A stretch of DNA of 36,620 nt from assembly GCA_017934115.1 (NCBI GenBank), contig JAGBKC010000087.1, forward strand, positions 1-36,620, given 5' to 3'. The notes under the pieces are model-generated. The model had not been told where the DNA came from. It saw nothing but the letters and a program-made list of their open reading frames with translations, and did not search any database. Below, in pieces: positions 1 to 8,322 of this stretch; within the stretch, counting starts at the first letter, position 1; the number at the start of each line of letters is the position of its first letter. The position numbers and the translations under genes are program-made. The DNA is from Actinomycetaceae bacterium. GTDB taxonomy: Bacteria; Actinomycetota; Actinomycetes; Actinomycetales; Actinomycetaceae.

Positions 1-366
1 AATCAATACAGCTCAACTCTCTTACAATGCTCACAAAAAACACTTATTAGCGGCCACTCTGCCTTTAGTTACTGGAATACATACTCTTTACACGCCATAG
101 GCATCACGAACGACCCGGAAGAAGAACCAACATTGACACGTATCAATGCCATTAGTGAAAAAATCAAAAGTGATAAACTAACGACGATCTATCAAGAAAG
201 TGGCGAAGAATCAGCAGCCATTTCCACTCTTGCTCAAGATAACAACATCACTATTCAAACACTTCACACTTTAGAAAATGAACCTGAAAACGGCGACTAT
301 ATTAGTACAATGAAATCAAATCTTGAAACTCTTCAACAACATCAGCAATGCACTACAACTAAGTAA
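1..366 (+). CDS. znuA: Metal ABC transporter substrate-binding protein, ZnuA/AdcA type (3' end only)
   Basis: The reading frame is open from the first base of the window to TAA at 364-366, so this is the last 121 residues of a gene that begins upstream. The segment HSAFSYWNTYSLHAIGI near the start matches the ZnuA/TroA family motif in which the His is a metal ligand and an aromatic-rich stretch precedes an (I/V)GI strand; it is followed by a short acidic stretch and an EPT-like segment as in the family. The family binds Zn2+ or Mn2+ outside the cell and delivers it to the ABC permease. The ATPase and permease genes follow directly, which supports the call. Signal peptide and N-terminal ligands are outside the window, so the metal cannot be decided from this piece. 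Confidence 0.82.
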   Translation, partial: NQYSSTLLQCSQKTLISGHSAFSYWNTYSLHAIGITNDPEEEPTLTRINAISEKIKSDKLTTIYQESGEESAAISTLAQDNNITIQTLHTLENEPENGDYISTMKSNLETLQQHQQCTTTK

Positions 367-376
367 CGAGGTTATG

Positions 377-1144
377 ATGTCTCACGCCATTACAGTCACT
401 AACCTATGTGTCTATTACAACTCAACTCCCACCATCAACGACCTCTCTTTCTCCATTCCCACAGGGCACACCTATGCCTTAACTGGACATAATGGCTCTG
501 GAAAAACAACACTCCTTAAAGCATTACTCGGCATTAATTCCAATATAAAAGGAGATATCACACTTCTCGATCACCCAATTACCTCATTGCCTTATAAACA
601 CATTGGATACATTCCACAGCATGTAAGTGCACGTGGCGCTATTCCAGCAACAGCTCTCGAAGTTGTAAAATCTGGCACTCTCACACGAACATCACTTTTC
701 CACTATCATCGCCGCTCCACTTCAGCCAAAGCTCGCGAACTTCTCAAAAAAGTGGAACTCGAGGATAAAATGAATGAGCATGTTCAAACTTTTTCAGGTG
801 GGCAAATGCAACGCGTTTCCATTGCTCGCGCCCTCATGAAAGACATTGATCTTCTCATTCTAGATGAACCCCTCAATGGCATTGATGTACATTCGCGCAC
901 GATACTCTACAACATCCTTGAAAATCTCAAAAAACAAGGATGTACGATTGTATGCGTTCTCCACGACATGACACCACTAGCCAACCTTATTGACAACGTC
1001 ATAGAGCTTGATCATGGAAGTATTTCCTTTCATGGACCATACTCATCATACACAGGAACAACCACAACCAATCACCATGAACCATATGAAACCACGCAAA
1101 TGATTCGCCACCATGCTCCCACACTTACAGGAGTTCACCGATGA
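377..1144 (+). CDS. znuC: Zinc/manganese ABC transporter ATP-binding protein
   Basis: ATPase subunit of a metal importer, 255 residues, cytoplasmic and membrane-associated through its permease partner. Walker A is GHNGSGKTT (about residues 37-45), the ABC signature is FSGGQMQRVSIARAL (from about 139), Walker B is LLILDEP (about 159-165), and the H-loop His lies in CVLHDMT. The C-terminal tail holds scattered His (NHHEPYE, then IRHH), common in Zn transport ATPases. The start at 377 is chosen because GAGG at 368-371 sits 5 bases upstream; ATG 374 is the immediate alternative. A longer frame from 323 would overlap the preceding gene and adds no family sequence. The end overlaps the permease start (ATGA, 1141-1144), so the two are translationally coupled. 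Confidence 0.92.
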   Translation: MSHAITVTNLCVYYNSTPTINDLSFSIPTGHTYALTGHNGSGKTTLLKALLGINSNIKGDITLLDHPITSLPYKHIGYIPQHVSARGAIPATALEVVKSGTLTRTSLFHYHRRSTSAKARELLKKVELEDKMNEHVQTFSGGQMQRVSIARALMKDIDLLILDEPLNGIDVHSRTILYNILENLKKQGCTIVCVLHDMTPLANLIDNVIELDHGSISFHGPYSSYTGTTTTNHHEPYETTQMIRHHAPTLTGVHR

Positions 1145-2001
1145 CAGATATCCTCAATGAGCCACTCACCCAAAGAGCACTCATTATTGCTTTTTTAGTT
1201 GGCCTTAGTGCACCCGCCATCGGTATTTACTTAGTACAAAAAGGAATGTCACTTATGGGAGACGGCATTGGGCACATCTCCCTCACAGGCGTTGCCCTTG
1301 GATGGTTAGCAGGAACAGCATGGAATCTTGAACCTCACGATACACTTGCTATTCCAGGAGCCATACTCTTATCAATTCTTGGCGCATGGACAATTGAAAT
1401 CATACGATCCAAAGGAAAAACACAAGGTGATGTTGCACTGGCAATTCTATTTTATGGAGGAATCGCAGGTGGTATCATTCTTATTTCTCTTGCAGGCGGA
1501 ACGACAACGAACCTTATGAGTTACCTTTTTGGCTCTCTGTCTACCGTATCTGTTTCAGATTTATGGTATACGCTTATTCTCACCATCGTTATCATAAGTA
1601 TCACTCACATACTATCGGGACCCTTCTTCTCTGTCTCTCACGATGAAGAATTTGCCATATCTAGCGGATTACCCATCACTTTTCTCAATATCACTCTCGC
1701 TACACTCACCGCACTTACCGTCTCAATATCCATGCACGTTGTCGGTGCTCTCCTTGTATCAGCCATCATGATCGTCCCTATTGCAACCGCCCAGCTTCTG
1801 GGCAACTCTTTTGCTAAAGTGCGTATCTTATCTACTACTATCAGCATTGTAAGTTGCCTCTTAGGTGTTATTATCACCAGCTATTACCCCCTCTCCCCTG
1901 GAGCAACAATCGTTGTTCTTCTTATTGGTATCTATGCATTAACAGCAATAGTCAAAAGCACTATCACTTTTCTTCGCAAAACTTTCGCCACAGATTCATA
2001 A
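1141..2001 (+). CDS. znuB: Zinc/manganese ABC transporter permease
   Basis: Integral membrane permease of the ABC-3 family, 286 residues, with about eight or nine hydrophobic segments. Near the N terminus, GIYLVQKGMSLMGDGIGHISLTGVALGW is replaced family-wide by similar text (L.R.MSLMGDAISHAVLPGVALG), and the motif HVVGALLVSAIMIVPIATA is the conserved C-terminal loop and helix of ZnuB/AdcB/TroC proteins. It moves Zn2+ or Mn2+ across the membrane using the ATPase encoded just upstream, with which it shares an ATGA overlap. The repressor gene follows 11 bases after its stop. The metal is inferred from the neighbouring Zur-like gene. Confidence 0.92.
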   Translation: MTDILNEPLTQRALIIAFLVGLSAPAIGIYLVQKGMSLMGDGIGHISLTGVALGWLAGTAWNLEPHDTLAIPGAILLSILGAWTIEIIRSKGKTQGDVALAILFYGGIAGGIILISLAGGTTTNLMSYLFGSLSTVSVSDLWYTLILTIVIISITHILSGPFFSVSHDEEFAISSGLPITFLNITLATLTALTVSISMHVVGALLVSAIMIVPIATAQLLGNSFAKVRILSTTISIVSCLLGVIITSYYPLSPGATIVVLLIGIYALTAIVKSTITFLRKTFATDS

Positions 2002-2012
2002 AAGGAAACAAC

Positions 2013-2393
2013 ATGGTTCGCACATCACATAACACACGCACAATGATCATGGAATATATGAAAACGATCGACACCTTCATATCAGCCCAAGATGTCTATA
2101 CAGCCTTACAAACATCTGGCAAAAGTATCGGCTTAACAACTGTCTACCGCAACATACAAGGCCTAGCCAACGATGGAGAACTCGATACCCTGCAAAAAGA
2201 TAGTGAGATTCTTTATCGCAAATGCACCACAACCACCCACCATCATCACCTTGTATGCGTATCGTGTGGATCAACACAAGAAATACATGATGATCTTTTT
2301 GAGCAATGGAATACCAGCATCGAAAAGGCAACAGGATACACAAATATTCACCACCAACTTGAACTAAGTGGTTTATGCGAAGAATGTGCCTAA
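2013..2393 (+). CDS. zur: Fur-family metal-dependent repressor, probably Zur
   Basis: 126-residue Fur-family transcription factor. A winged helix occupies roughly residues 5-65 (ISAQDVYTAL then GLTTVYRNIQGLANDGEL, the typical Fur recognition region), followed by the HHHH run at 76-79, the pair CVSCG (C82, C85) and a terminal CEEC (C122, C125); the four Cys form the structural zinc site of the family. The start at 2013 is preceded by AAAGGA (2001-2006); an upstream in-frame start at 1854 would overlap the permease gene by about 150 bases and is rejected. Its place at the end of the transporter operon suggests a Zn-sensing repressor controlling that operon. The operator would lie before the first gene, outside the window. 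A Mur or PerR role cannot be fully excluded from sequence. Confidence 0.88.
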   Translation: MVRTSHNTRTMIMEYMKTIDTFISAQDVYTALQTSGKSIGLTTVYRNIQGLANDGELDTLQKDSEILYRKCTTTTHHHHLVCVSCGSTQEIHDDLFEQWNTSIEKATGYTNIHHQLELSGLCEECA

Positions 2394-2416
2394 ATAATAA
2401 AAATTTCCCTTAAAAT

Positions 2417-2965
2417 ATGCGTATGCCTATCCTTACTTTTATCTTTGGTGTCGATATACACAACATCATTGAATCCATTACAACAACAGTAAAATCACTG
2501 CCCACCTACGTTATTTTTATTTTCTTCATTTTTGGTGCGGGTATGCGTTCACAATCTTTTTATTGGATGGGAAAACTTGCATATTACATCATCAACCGCC
2601 CTAGCTCTCCTGTACAATACACAGCTGCCGCTAAGTTGCATAATAAACTTCAAAAAAAAGCCCATGATAAAGAAACACAAAAGACCATCGAACAACTTCA
2701 AACAAAAGGACTCATTCTTATACCTCTATCTTTCATTACCATCGGTCTTCAATCACTTGTGCAATTAAGCGCAGGAATAATCAACCTTGCATGGTGGAAA
2801 TACACACTTATCGCTATACCAGGATGGATACTTTGGGCATCAATTTACACCTTCGCCAGCCTCGCTATCATCAAAATGCCTGCAACCACACTTGCTCTTG
2901 CCATCATTATCGGTCTGGGTGTATATATTTTTCGAACTCATCATAAAAGAAAGGAACACGAATGA
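2417..2965 (+). CDS. Unrecognised membrane protein
   Basis: 182 residues, family not recognised. Hydrophobic segments are visible near residues 27-45, 97-118, 125-147 and 151-171, with a hydrophilic, Lys/Gln-rich stretch at about 65-95 (KLHNKLQKKAHDKETQK) that probably forms a cytoplasmic loop or short coiled coil, and a basic tail (RTHHKRKEHE). No catalytic motif is evident. No good ribosome site precedes ATG 2417 or the in-frame ATG 2423, so the start is uncertain. Its stop overlaps the start of the S4 gene (ATGA, 2962-2965), so the two are probably co-translated. It lies 23 bases after the Fur-family gene and may be read through from that operon. Confidence 0.7.
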   Translation: MRMPILTFIFGVDIHNIIESITTTVKSLPTYVIFIFFIFGAGMRSQSFYWMGKLAYYIINRPSSPVQYTAAAKLHNKLQKKAHDKETQKTIEQLQTKGLILIPLSFITIGLQSLVQLSAGIINLAWWKYTLIAIPGWILWASIYTFASLAIIKMPATTLALAIIIGLGVYIFRTHHKRKEHE

Positions 2966-3189
2966 ACAGCATAGAAGTAACAACACCTATCAAAATGGCA
3001 CAGTTTCTCAAACTTGCCAATATTGCCGAAAGTGGCGCTCATGCACGTAAGCTCCTTGAAGATGGCTTCATCTACCTCAATGGAGAACAGGAAATACGAC
3101 GTGGAAAGCAACTTCACCACAATGATATTGTTACATATAATGACAACGAAGCGAGATATGAGTTCCTTGTAGTAAGCATGAACAACTAA
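2962..3189 (+). CDS. Small S4-domain RNA-binding protein (YbcJ/YaaA-like)
   Basis: 75-residue protein made of a single S4 fold: IKMAQFLKLANIAESGAHARKLLEDG, then FIYLNGEQEIRRGKQLHHNDIV, which is the alpha-L RNA-binding motif with conserved GxxAR...(D/E)G..xxNG.....RGxxL. Proteins of this size and pattern (YbcJ, YaaA/RlbA) bind structured RNA and are linked to ribosome assembly in other bacteria; no enzyme domain is attached. The start overlaps the membrane-protein stop by ATGA. The stop TAA (3187-3189) interlocks with the stop TAG of dnaE on the other strand (3186-3188), leaving no room for a terminator between the convergent genes. Confidence 0.85.
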   Translation: MNSIEVTTPIKMAQFLKLANIAESGAHARKLLEDGFIYLNGEQEIRRGKQLHHNDIVTYNDNEARYEFLVVSMNN

Positions 3190-6100
3190 CCTTTAATGCA
3201 GTCCTTACCAAAAATAATGCGAAGTTCTGCCATTAAATCTCCATCTTGATGAACAAAATATTCGTTACCCACCTCAACAATCGATACAGAGTTTTGACGC
3301 TCCACATGCAAACGCACTGGCGTAGAACCACTGTAGCGCGCAAGAATTTCAGCAAGTTTTTTCATATTTTGCTCCGTACATTGGCGTTCCATAATCGCCA
3401 CATCCAATACACCTGAATTCATGTGGTCAGTTTCAGGAAAAATAACATCTTGAGCGCTAAAACTAAAACCATCATCACGTCGCTGTACTCGTGCTTTTAT
3501 CTGTACAATAGAATCAACTGTTAGGTTTTGACCTACTCTTCTATACACAGACGAAAAAACACCAACATCGACAGATCCCCCCAAATCTTCCACAATGAGG
3601 CGACTATATGGATTACCTTTTTTCGATACTCGATGTTCAGCAGAAGTAATCATGCCGGCAATCGTCACACTCATACCATCAGCTAAATTTTCATCATTAA
3701 CCAAACTCATAATGTTTCTATCACTAAGTTTGGCAAGAACAGTTTCGTAATCGGAAAGCGGATGATCAGAGACATAAAGACCAAGCATGTCTCGTTCATA
3801 GTTGAGCTTTTCTCTCTTTTCCCACTCAGGTATATCGGGAATATCAACTTCCACCTTCATCTGAGAAGGTCCACCTTCACCTAAAACAGAAAACAAATCA
3901 TATTGTCCTACTGCTTCATTCTTTTTGATGTTTGCAGCGTTTTCTGTTGCTTGTTCAGAACACGCCAACAGTGCCGAACGGCTTACTCCAAAAGAATCAA
4001 ATGCACCCGACATAATCAATGCTTCAATCGTCTTTTTATTCAAAGTCGCTAATGGAACTTTCGACAAGAAATCTTGAAAAGACGTAAAGGCACCTTGTTC
4101 TTCACGTGCCTGGATAATACCTTCCACTACCGCTGTTCCCACATTGTGAATTGCAGACAAACCGAAACGAATGGAATCACCAACAGGAGCAAAAACAGGC
4201 GAAGATTCATTAACATCAGGAACAAGAACAGTAATATTCATACGCCGCGCTTCTGCCAAATAGATAGCTAATTTATCACGTTTATCCTTATTTGAGGTCA
4301 ACAAGGCAGACATGTATTCCAAAGGATAATGAGCTTTTAAGTAGGCAGTCCAAAAAGAGACAACTCCATAACACGCCGAATGGGATTTATTAAAAGCATA
4401 TTGAGCAAAAGGAACAAGAACTTCCCAAAGAGCATCAATGCACTCACGAGAATATCCATTCTTGAGCATACCGTCAGAAAAAGATTGGAATTGCTGCTCA
4501 AGAACATCCATCTTCTTCTTTCCCATAGCCTTACGCAAAGTATCTGCCTGCCCCATAGTAAAGCCAGCACAAATACGAGCAATTTGCATCACCTGCTCTT
4601 GGTAGACAATCAAACCATATGTAGGACCAAGAACTTCTTTCAAAGGTTCTTCCAACTCAGGATGAATTGGAGTTATATCCTGCAAACCATTTTTACGCAA
4701 GGCATAATTCGTGTGCGAATCCATTCCCATAGGACCAGGACGATACAGAGCTGAAACAGCTGAAATATCTTCGAATTCCGTAGGTTTCATTTGTTTTAAG
4801 AGCGTTCGCATACCAGAACCATCAAGCTGGAAAACCCCTAAAGTTTCAGCACTTTGGAGCAATTGGAAAGTTTTCTCATCCGTTAAAGGAATATCTTCCA
4901 TTACTGGACGTTCTTTACCATTAGCTTCAATCACATCTAAAGTATCTTCAATTGTTGTCAAATTCGACAAACCAAGGAAATCCATTTTCAAAATGCCGAG
5001 CTCTTCACATAAAGGATAGGCAAATTGCGTAATGATAGCACCATCTTTTGCGCGTTTCATCAAGGGAATAACATCTGTTAAAGGCACTGATGACATCAAA
5101 ACAGCACAAGCATGAACGCCCCACTGACGTGTCAATCCCTCTAAACCCTTTGCTAAATCATAGACACTCTTTGCATCTTGATCATTATTAAGAATTTCTC
5201 TAAATTCTGATGCTTCTGCATAGCGATCGTCATTTTCGTTAAAAACATTTTTCAAGGAAATATCTTTACCTTGCACAGAAGGCGGAAGAGCCTTTGTGAG
5301 ACGATCGCCCATTTCATAAGGAAAACCAAGAACACGAGCAGCATCCTTCAAAGCGTTCTTCGTTTTAATGGTTCCAAAAGTCACCACTTGTGCCACATGG
5401 TCTTTACCATATTTTTCTTCCACATAGGAAATAACTTCATCTCGCCTGCGATCGTCAAAATCAACGTCAATATCAGGCATAGACACACGCTCTGGATTAA
5501 GGAAACGTTCAAAAAGGAGACCATGTTCAAGAGGATCTAACTCAGTAATTTGCAAAGCATAGGCAACCATCGAACCAGCACCAGATCCGCGCCCTGGGCC
5601 AACTCGAATTCCGTTACGCTTTGCCCACAAAATATAATCTGAAACCACAAGGAAGTAACCAGGGAAACCCATCTGGCGAATAACGCCAACTTCATAATCA
5701 GCACGTTCACGGACTTCACGCGGCACATTTCCTTTATAACGAAAATCTAGACCTTTATTGACCTCTTTCACAAACCATGAATCAATTGTTTCTCCCTCAG
5801 GTACTGGAAAAACAGGCATATAATTATCTGACTCAAAACTTACATCACATCGCTCGGCAATAAGCAAAGTATTTTCACATGCTCCTGGAACATCACCAAA
5901 CAGATCATACATTTCTTCAGCACTGCGCAAGTAATAACCTTCTCCATCGAAGGTGAAGCGATCAGGATCTTGTAAGGTAGATCCTGAATTAATGCACAAC
6001 ATAGCATCTTGCACGCTCGCATCTTCTTTAGTGGTGTAATGAGAATCATTTGTTGCGATGATGGGCGCATTGATTTTTTTTGCCAATTCCAAAAGTTCAT

Positions 6101-6710
6101 TACGTGTTCGGCGCTCAATAGCATTATTGTGATCCATGAGTTCAACAAAATAATTTTCTTTACCGAAAATTTCTTGCATTTCTCCTGCGGCGCGCAACGC
6201 TTCGTCCCATTGACCTAGACGCAAACGAGTTTGCACTTCACCAGATGGACACCCCGCAGTACCGATTAATCCTTCATGATACCGTTCCAACAATTCTCTA
6301 TCCATACGCGGCCATTTACCCATTTGACCCTCAATAGACGCTAAAGAATCCATACGAAAAAGATTGTGCAGACCTGTATTGTTATAGGCCAGTAAAGTCA
6401 TGTGCGTATAAGCACCACGAGCAGAAACATCATCAGAACGCTGTTCTTCAGTCCCCCATAAGACCCTATCACTACCAAACCGTGATGTTCCAGGTGTCAT
6501 ATATGCTTCAACACCTATGATTGGCTTTACACCGCGAGCTTTTGCAGTTTTATAAAACTCGTAAGCTCCAAAACAATATCCATGATCGGTCACCGCTACA
6601 GCACTTTGGCCAATACGTTTTGCTTCATCTACCAGTTCATCTAATTTCGATGCACCATCAAGCATGGAGTATTCACTATGGACATGCAAATGAACAAAAT
6701 CTTTAGCCAT
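3186..6710 (-). CDS. dnaE: DNA polymerase III alpha subunit
   Basis: Replicative polymerase of 1174 residues, normal length for DnaE1. It opens with a PHP domain (HLHVHSEYSMLDGA, residues 7-20; further PHP text to about 280). The C-family polymerase core holds GRGSGAGSMVAYAL, the catalytic aspartates in PDIDVDFDDRRR (about residue 411) and the third aspartate in ILKMDFLGLSN (about 575). A tandem helix-hairpin-helix region (around TLNKKTIEALIMSGAFDSF) and a C-terminal OB fold (MSVTIAGMITSAEHRVSKKG) follow. The start ATG at 6710 has AGGGG two bases upstream. It is last in the divIVA-lspA-rluA-dnaE run, 75 bases after the pseudouridine synthase, and probably has its own weak promoter. Its 3' end overlaps the convergent S4 gene by 4 bases. 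Confidence 0.98.
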   Translation of the reverse strand: MAKDFVHLHVHSEYSMLDGASKLDELVDEAKRIGQSAVAVTDHGYCFGAYEFYKTAKARGVKPIIGVEAYMTPGTSRFGSDRVLWGTEEQRSDDVSARGAYTHMTLLAYNNTGLHNLFRMDSLASIEGQMGKWPRMDRELLERYHEGLIGTAGCPSGEVQTRLRLGQWDEALRAAGEMQEIFGKENYFVELMDHNNAIERRTRNELLELAKKINAPIIATNDSHYTTKEDASVQDAMLCINSGSTLQDPDRFTFDGEGYYLRSAEEMYDLFGDVPGACENTLLIAERCDVSFESDNYMPVFPVPEGETIDSWFVKEVNKGLDFRYKGNVPREVRERADYEVGVIRQMGFPGYFLVVSDYILWAKRNGIRVGPGRGSGAGSMVAYALQITELDPLEHGLLFERFLNPERVSMPDIDVDFDDRRRDEVISYVEEKYGKDHVAQVVTFGTIKTKNALKDAARVLGFPYEMGDRLTKALPPSVQGKDISLKNVFNENDDRYAEASEFREILNNDQDAKSVYDLAKGLEGLTRQWGVHACAVLMSSVPLTDVIPLMKRAKDGAIITQFAYPLCEELGILKMDFLGLSNLTTIEDTLDVIEANGKERPVMEDIPLTDEKTFQLLQSAETLGVFQLDGSGMRTLLKQMKPTEFEDISAVSALYRPGPMGMDSHTNYALRKNGLQDITPIHPELEEPLKEVLGPTYGLIVYQEQVMQIARICAGFTMGQADTLRKAMGKKKMDVLEQQFQSFSDGMLKNGYSRECIDALWEVLVPFAQYAFNKSHSACYGVVSFWTAYLKAHYPLEYMSALLTSNKDKRDKLAIYLAEARRMNITVLVPDVNESSPVFAPVGDSIRFGLSAIHNVGTAVVEGIIQAREEQGAFTSFQDFLSKVPLATLNKKTIEALIMSGAFDSFGVSRSALLACSEQATENAANIKKNEAVGQYDLFSVLGEGGPSQMKVEVDIPDIPEWEKREKLNYERDMLGLYVSDHPLSDYETVLAKLSDRNIMSLVNDENLADGMSVTIAGMITSAEHRVSKKGNPYSRLIVEDLGGSVDVGVFSSVYRRVGQNLTVDSIVQIKARVQRRDDGFSFSAQDVIFPETDHMNSGVLDVAIMERQCTEQNMKKLAEILARYSGSTPVRLHVERQNSVSIVEVGNEYFVHQDGDLMAELRIIFGKDCIKG

Positions 6711-6785
6711 ACCCCTATCCTATAAGACAACTATGTCATTTCAAGAATAGACAATATGTTATGAAGATATCGATATAAACACTTG

Positions 6786-7718
6786 CTAGGAGCTATAAAT
6801 ACCTTCTCGCATTATATTCAAGGATTCATCAAGATCTTTCGGATAAGGAGCTTCGAATGTCATCCATTCTTCCGAGAGCGGATGAGTAAATGATAGACGT
6901 CGCGCATGCAACCATTGTCGCTCTAAATGCAAGCGCCGAGATATGCTTGGATCAGCGCCGTACACTCCATCACCTACACACGGATGTCCAATTGCGCTCA
7001 TATGAACACGAATTTGATGAGTTCTACCTGTTTCCAGGTTTACTTCTAAAAGAGCAGCGCCAGGCATAACTTCAAGAGTTACATAATGCGTGATAGAGGG
7101 ACGTCCACCCTCAACGATAGCCATTTTCCACTGCTTTGATCCCGAATGACCAATTGGCGCGTCGACCGTTCCCTTAAATGGATCTGGATGCCCCTGCACA
7201 AGAGCGTGATACACTTTTTTCACCTTACGATAACGAAAAGCATCTTTGAGAACAGAATAAGCAGTATTTGATTTTGCAAGTACCAAACATCCGCTTGTTC
7301 CTACATCAAGACGATGAACGATTCCATGGCGCTCTTGAGGACCATATTCGCAAAGCATCACACCCATATCTCTTAAGGTTCCTAATACATCTGGACCTTC
7401 AAAATTAAGGGAAGGATGCGAGGCTAATCCATGCGGCTTATCAATGACGACAATATCATCATCTTCATATAACAAAGGAATTTCGGCGTCTGAACTGCGA
7501 AAAACAACTTCTTTCTTCATTGGCAATTCAACATCTAAAATAGATCCGGCAACTACTTTTTCGGATTTTTTAAGTGGTTTCCCATGAAAAAAAATTTTGT
7601 TCTCATCACACATTTTCGCTACTGTTGAGCGACTTAACCCTGTCATGACACTCACAGCAGCATCTGTGCGCATACCGCCCAAACCATCAGGAACCATATA
7701 CATATGACTATCACTCAC
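6786..7718 (-). CDS. RluA-family 23S rRNA pseudouridine synthase (RluD-like)
   Basis: 310 residues. An N-terminal S4 domain (MTGLSRSTVAKMCDENKIFF, then GKPLKKSEKVVAGSILDVEL) leads to the RluA catalytic domain with the active-site motif GIVHRLDVGTSG (catalytic Asp at about residue 136) and the RTHQIRVHMSAIGHP signature near 235-250. The family converts specific uridines in 23S rRNA to pseudouridine; the S4 plus catalytic layout fits RluD, but the target base cannot be read from sequence. Its start overlaps the end of lspA by 8 bases, the usual actinobacterial lspA-rluA coupling. The next gene, dnaE, is 75 bases downstream. Confidence 0.95.
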   Translation of the reverse strand: MSDSHMYMVPDGLGGMRTDAAVSVMTGLSRSTVAKMCDENKIFFHGKPLKKSEKVVAGSILDVELPMKKEVVFRSSDAEIPLLYEDDDIVVIDKPHGLASHPSLNFEGPDVLGTLRDMGVMLCEYGPQERHGIVHRLDVGTSGCLVLAKSNTAYSVLKDAFRYRKVKKVYHALVQGHPDPFKGTVDAPIGHSGSKQWKMAIVEGGRPSITHYVTLEVMPGAALLEVNLETGRTHQIRVHMSAIGHPCVGDGVYGADPSISRRLHLERQWLHARRLSFTHPLSEEWMTFEAPYPKDLDESLNIMREGIYSS

Positions 7719-8316
7719 GAAGATCCTCCTCGTTAGTTTCAGCAGATGAAATGCTCATCACTCGAACATTATCAGAAGAATCTTGATGAATAAAAAGAAC
7801 ATAAATAGCAACGACAATAACGCCAATATTGATGGCAATATCCGCAACATTGCCCGTAACAGTATTGCCATATGTAATAAAATCAACTACTTCCCCACGC
7901 GCAAAGCCTGGAGCACGTGTAATGCGGTCAATAAAATTACCTATCACACCACCAAAGACGATACTTAAACCTGTGCGCAATAAAGGATGAGAATACTTCC
8001 ATGCCACTACAGGGATAATCAGGAGAACAATAAAACTAAGCAAGGTAAAAACATAGGTATAACCAGTAGCGAACGAGAAGGAAGCTCCAGCATTAAACCG
8101 CAAATTAAAGGACAAAAAAGGAAGAAGTTCTATTCCTCGAATATCAGATAATGCACGAATAGCCCATATTTTTGTGAACTGATCTGCTAATACAATTAGA
8201 AATGCAAGAACCATGTAAATAACAACAGAAAGAATTTTCTTCTCTTTCTTGTCAACACCACCATAAATGACACATAAAAAAGTGGTGACACATAATGTAC
8301 CACCACTTTTTATCAA
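7711..8316 (-). CDS. lspA: Lipoprotein signal peptidase II (start uncertain)
   Basis: Membrane aspartyl protease that removes signal peptides from prolipoproteins after lipidation. Visible motifs: DQFTK after the first membrane helix, FNAGASFSF, GGVIGNFIDRI, then the catalytic Asp pair in EVVDFITYG and NVADIAINIGV. Four membrane helices fit the family. The C terminus overlaps the pseudouridine synthase gene by 8 bases. The start is a problem: the given start is TTG at 8316, without a ribosome site and upstream of the divIVA terminator hairpin; the next in-frame ATG (8217) would cut into the first helix. The expected start near the KKEKK stretch (about 8255) has only GTT or ATT codons. The protein from about residue 20 on is certain; the true start is not. 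Confidence 0.9.
   Translation of the reverse strand: MIKSGGTLCVTTFLCVIYGGVDKKEKKILSVVIYMVLAFLIVLADQFTKIWAIRALSDIRGIELLPFLSFNLRFNAGASFSFATGYTYVFTLLSFIVLLIIPVVAWKYSHPLLRTGLSIVFGGVIGNFIDRITRAPGFARGEVVDFITYGNTVTGNVADIAINIGVIVVAIYVLFIHQDSSDNVRVMSISSAETNEEDLRE
8276..8313 (-). terminator. Rho-independent terminator after divIVA, inside the presumed lspA leader
   Basis: An 11-bp perfect stem: AAAAAGTGGTG (on plus, ending at 8287) pairs with CACCACTTTTT (8301-8311), loop of about 13 bases. Read on the minus strand it is followed by six T. The divIVA stop codon is 10 bases upstream, as expected for its terminator. It lies between the TTG start and the first membrane helix of lspA, so read-through or a promoter past it is needed for lspA expression. 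Confidence 0.75.
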
Positions 8317-8322
8317 TACGAA

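Noticed and set aside
4380-4754. 124-codon open frame opposite dnaE
   Set aside because: No ribosome site or family motif; mirrors dnaE coding sequence.
8244-8267. Seven-codon ORF MCHLWWC on the minus strand right after the divIVA terminator, possible leader peptide of lspA
   Set aside because: No ribosome site, out of frame with lspA, and too short to tell from chance; kept only as part of the lspA start problem.
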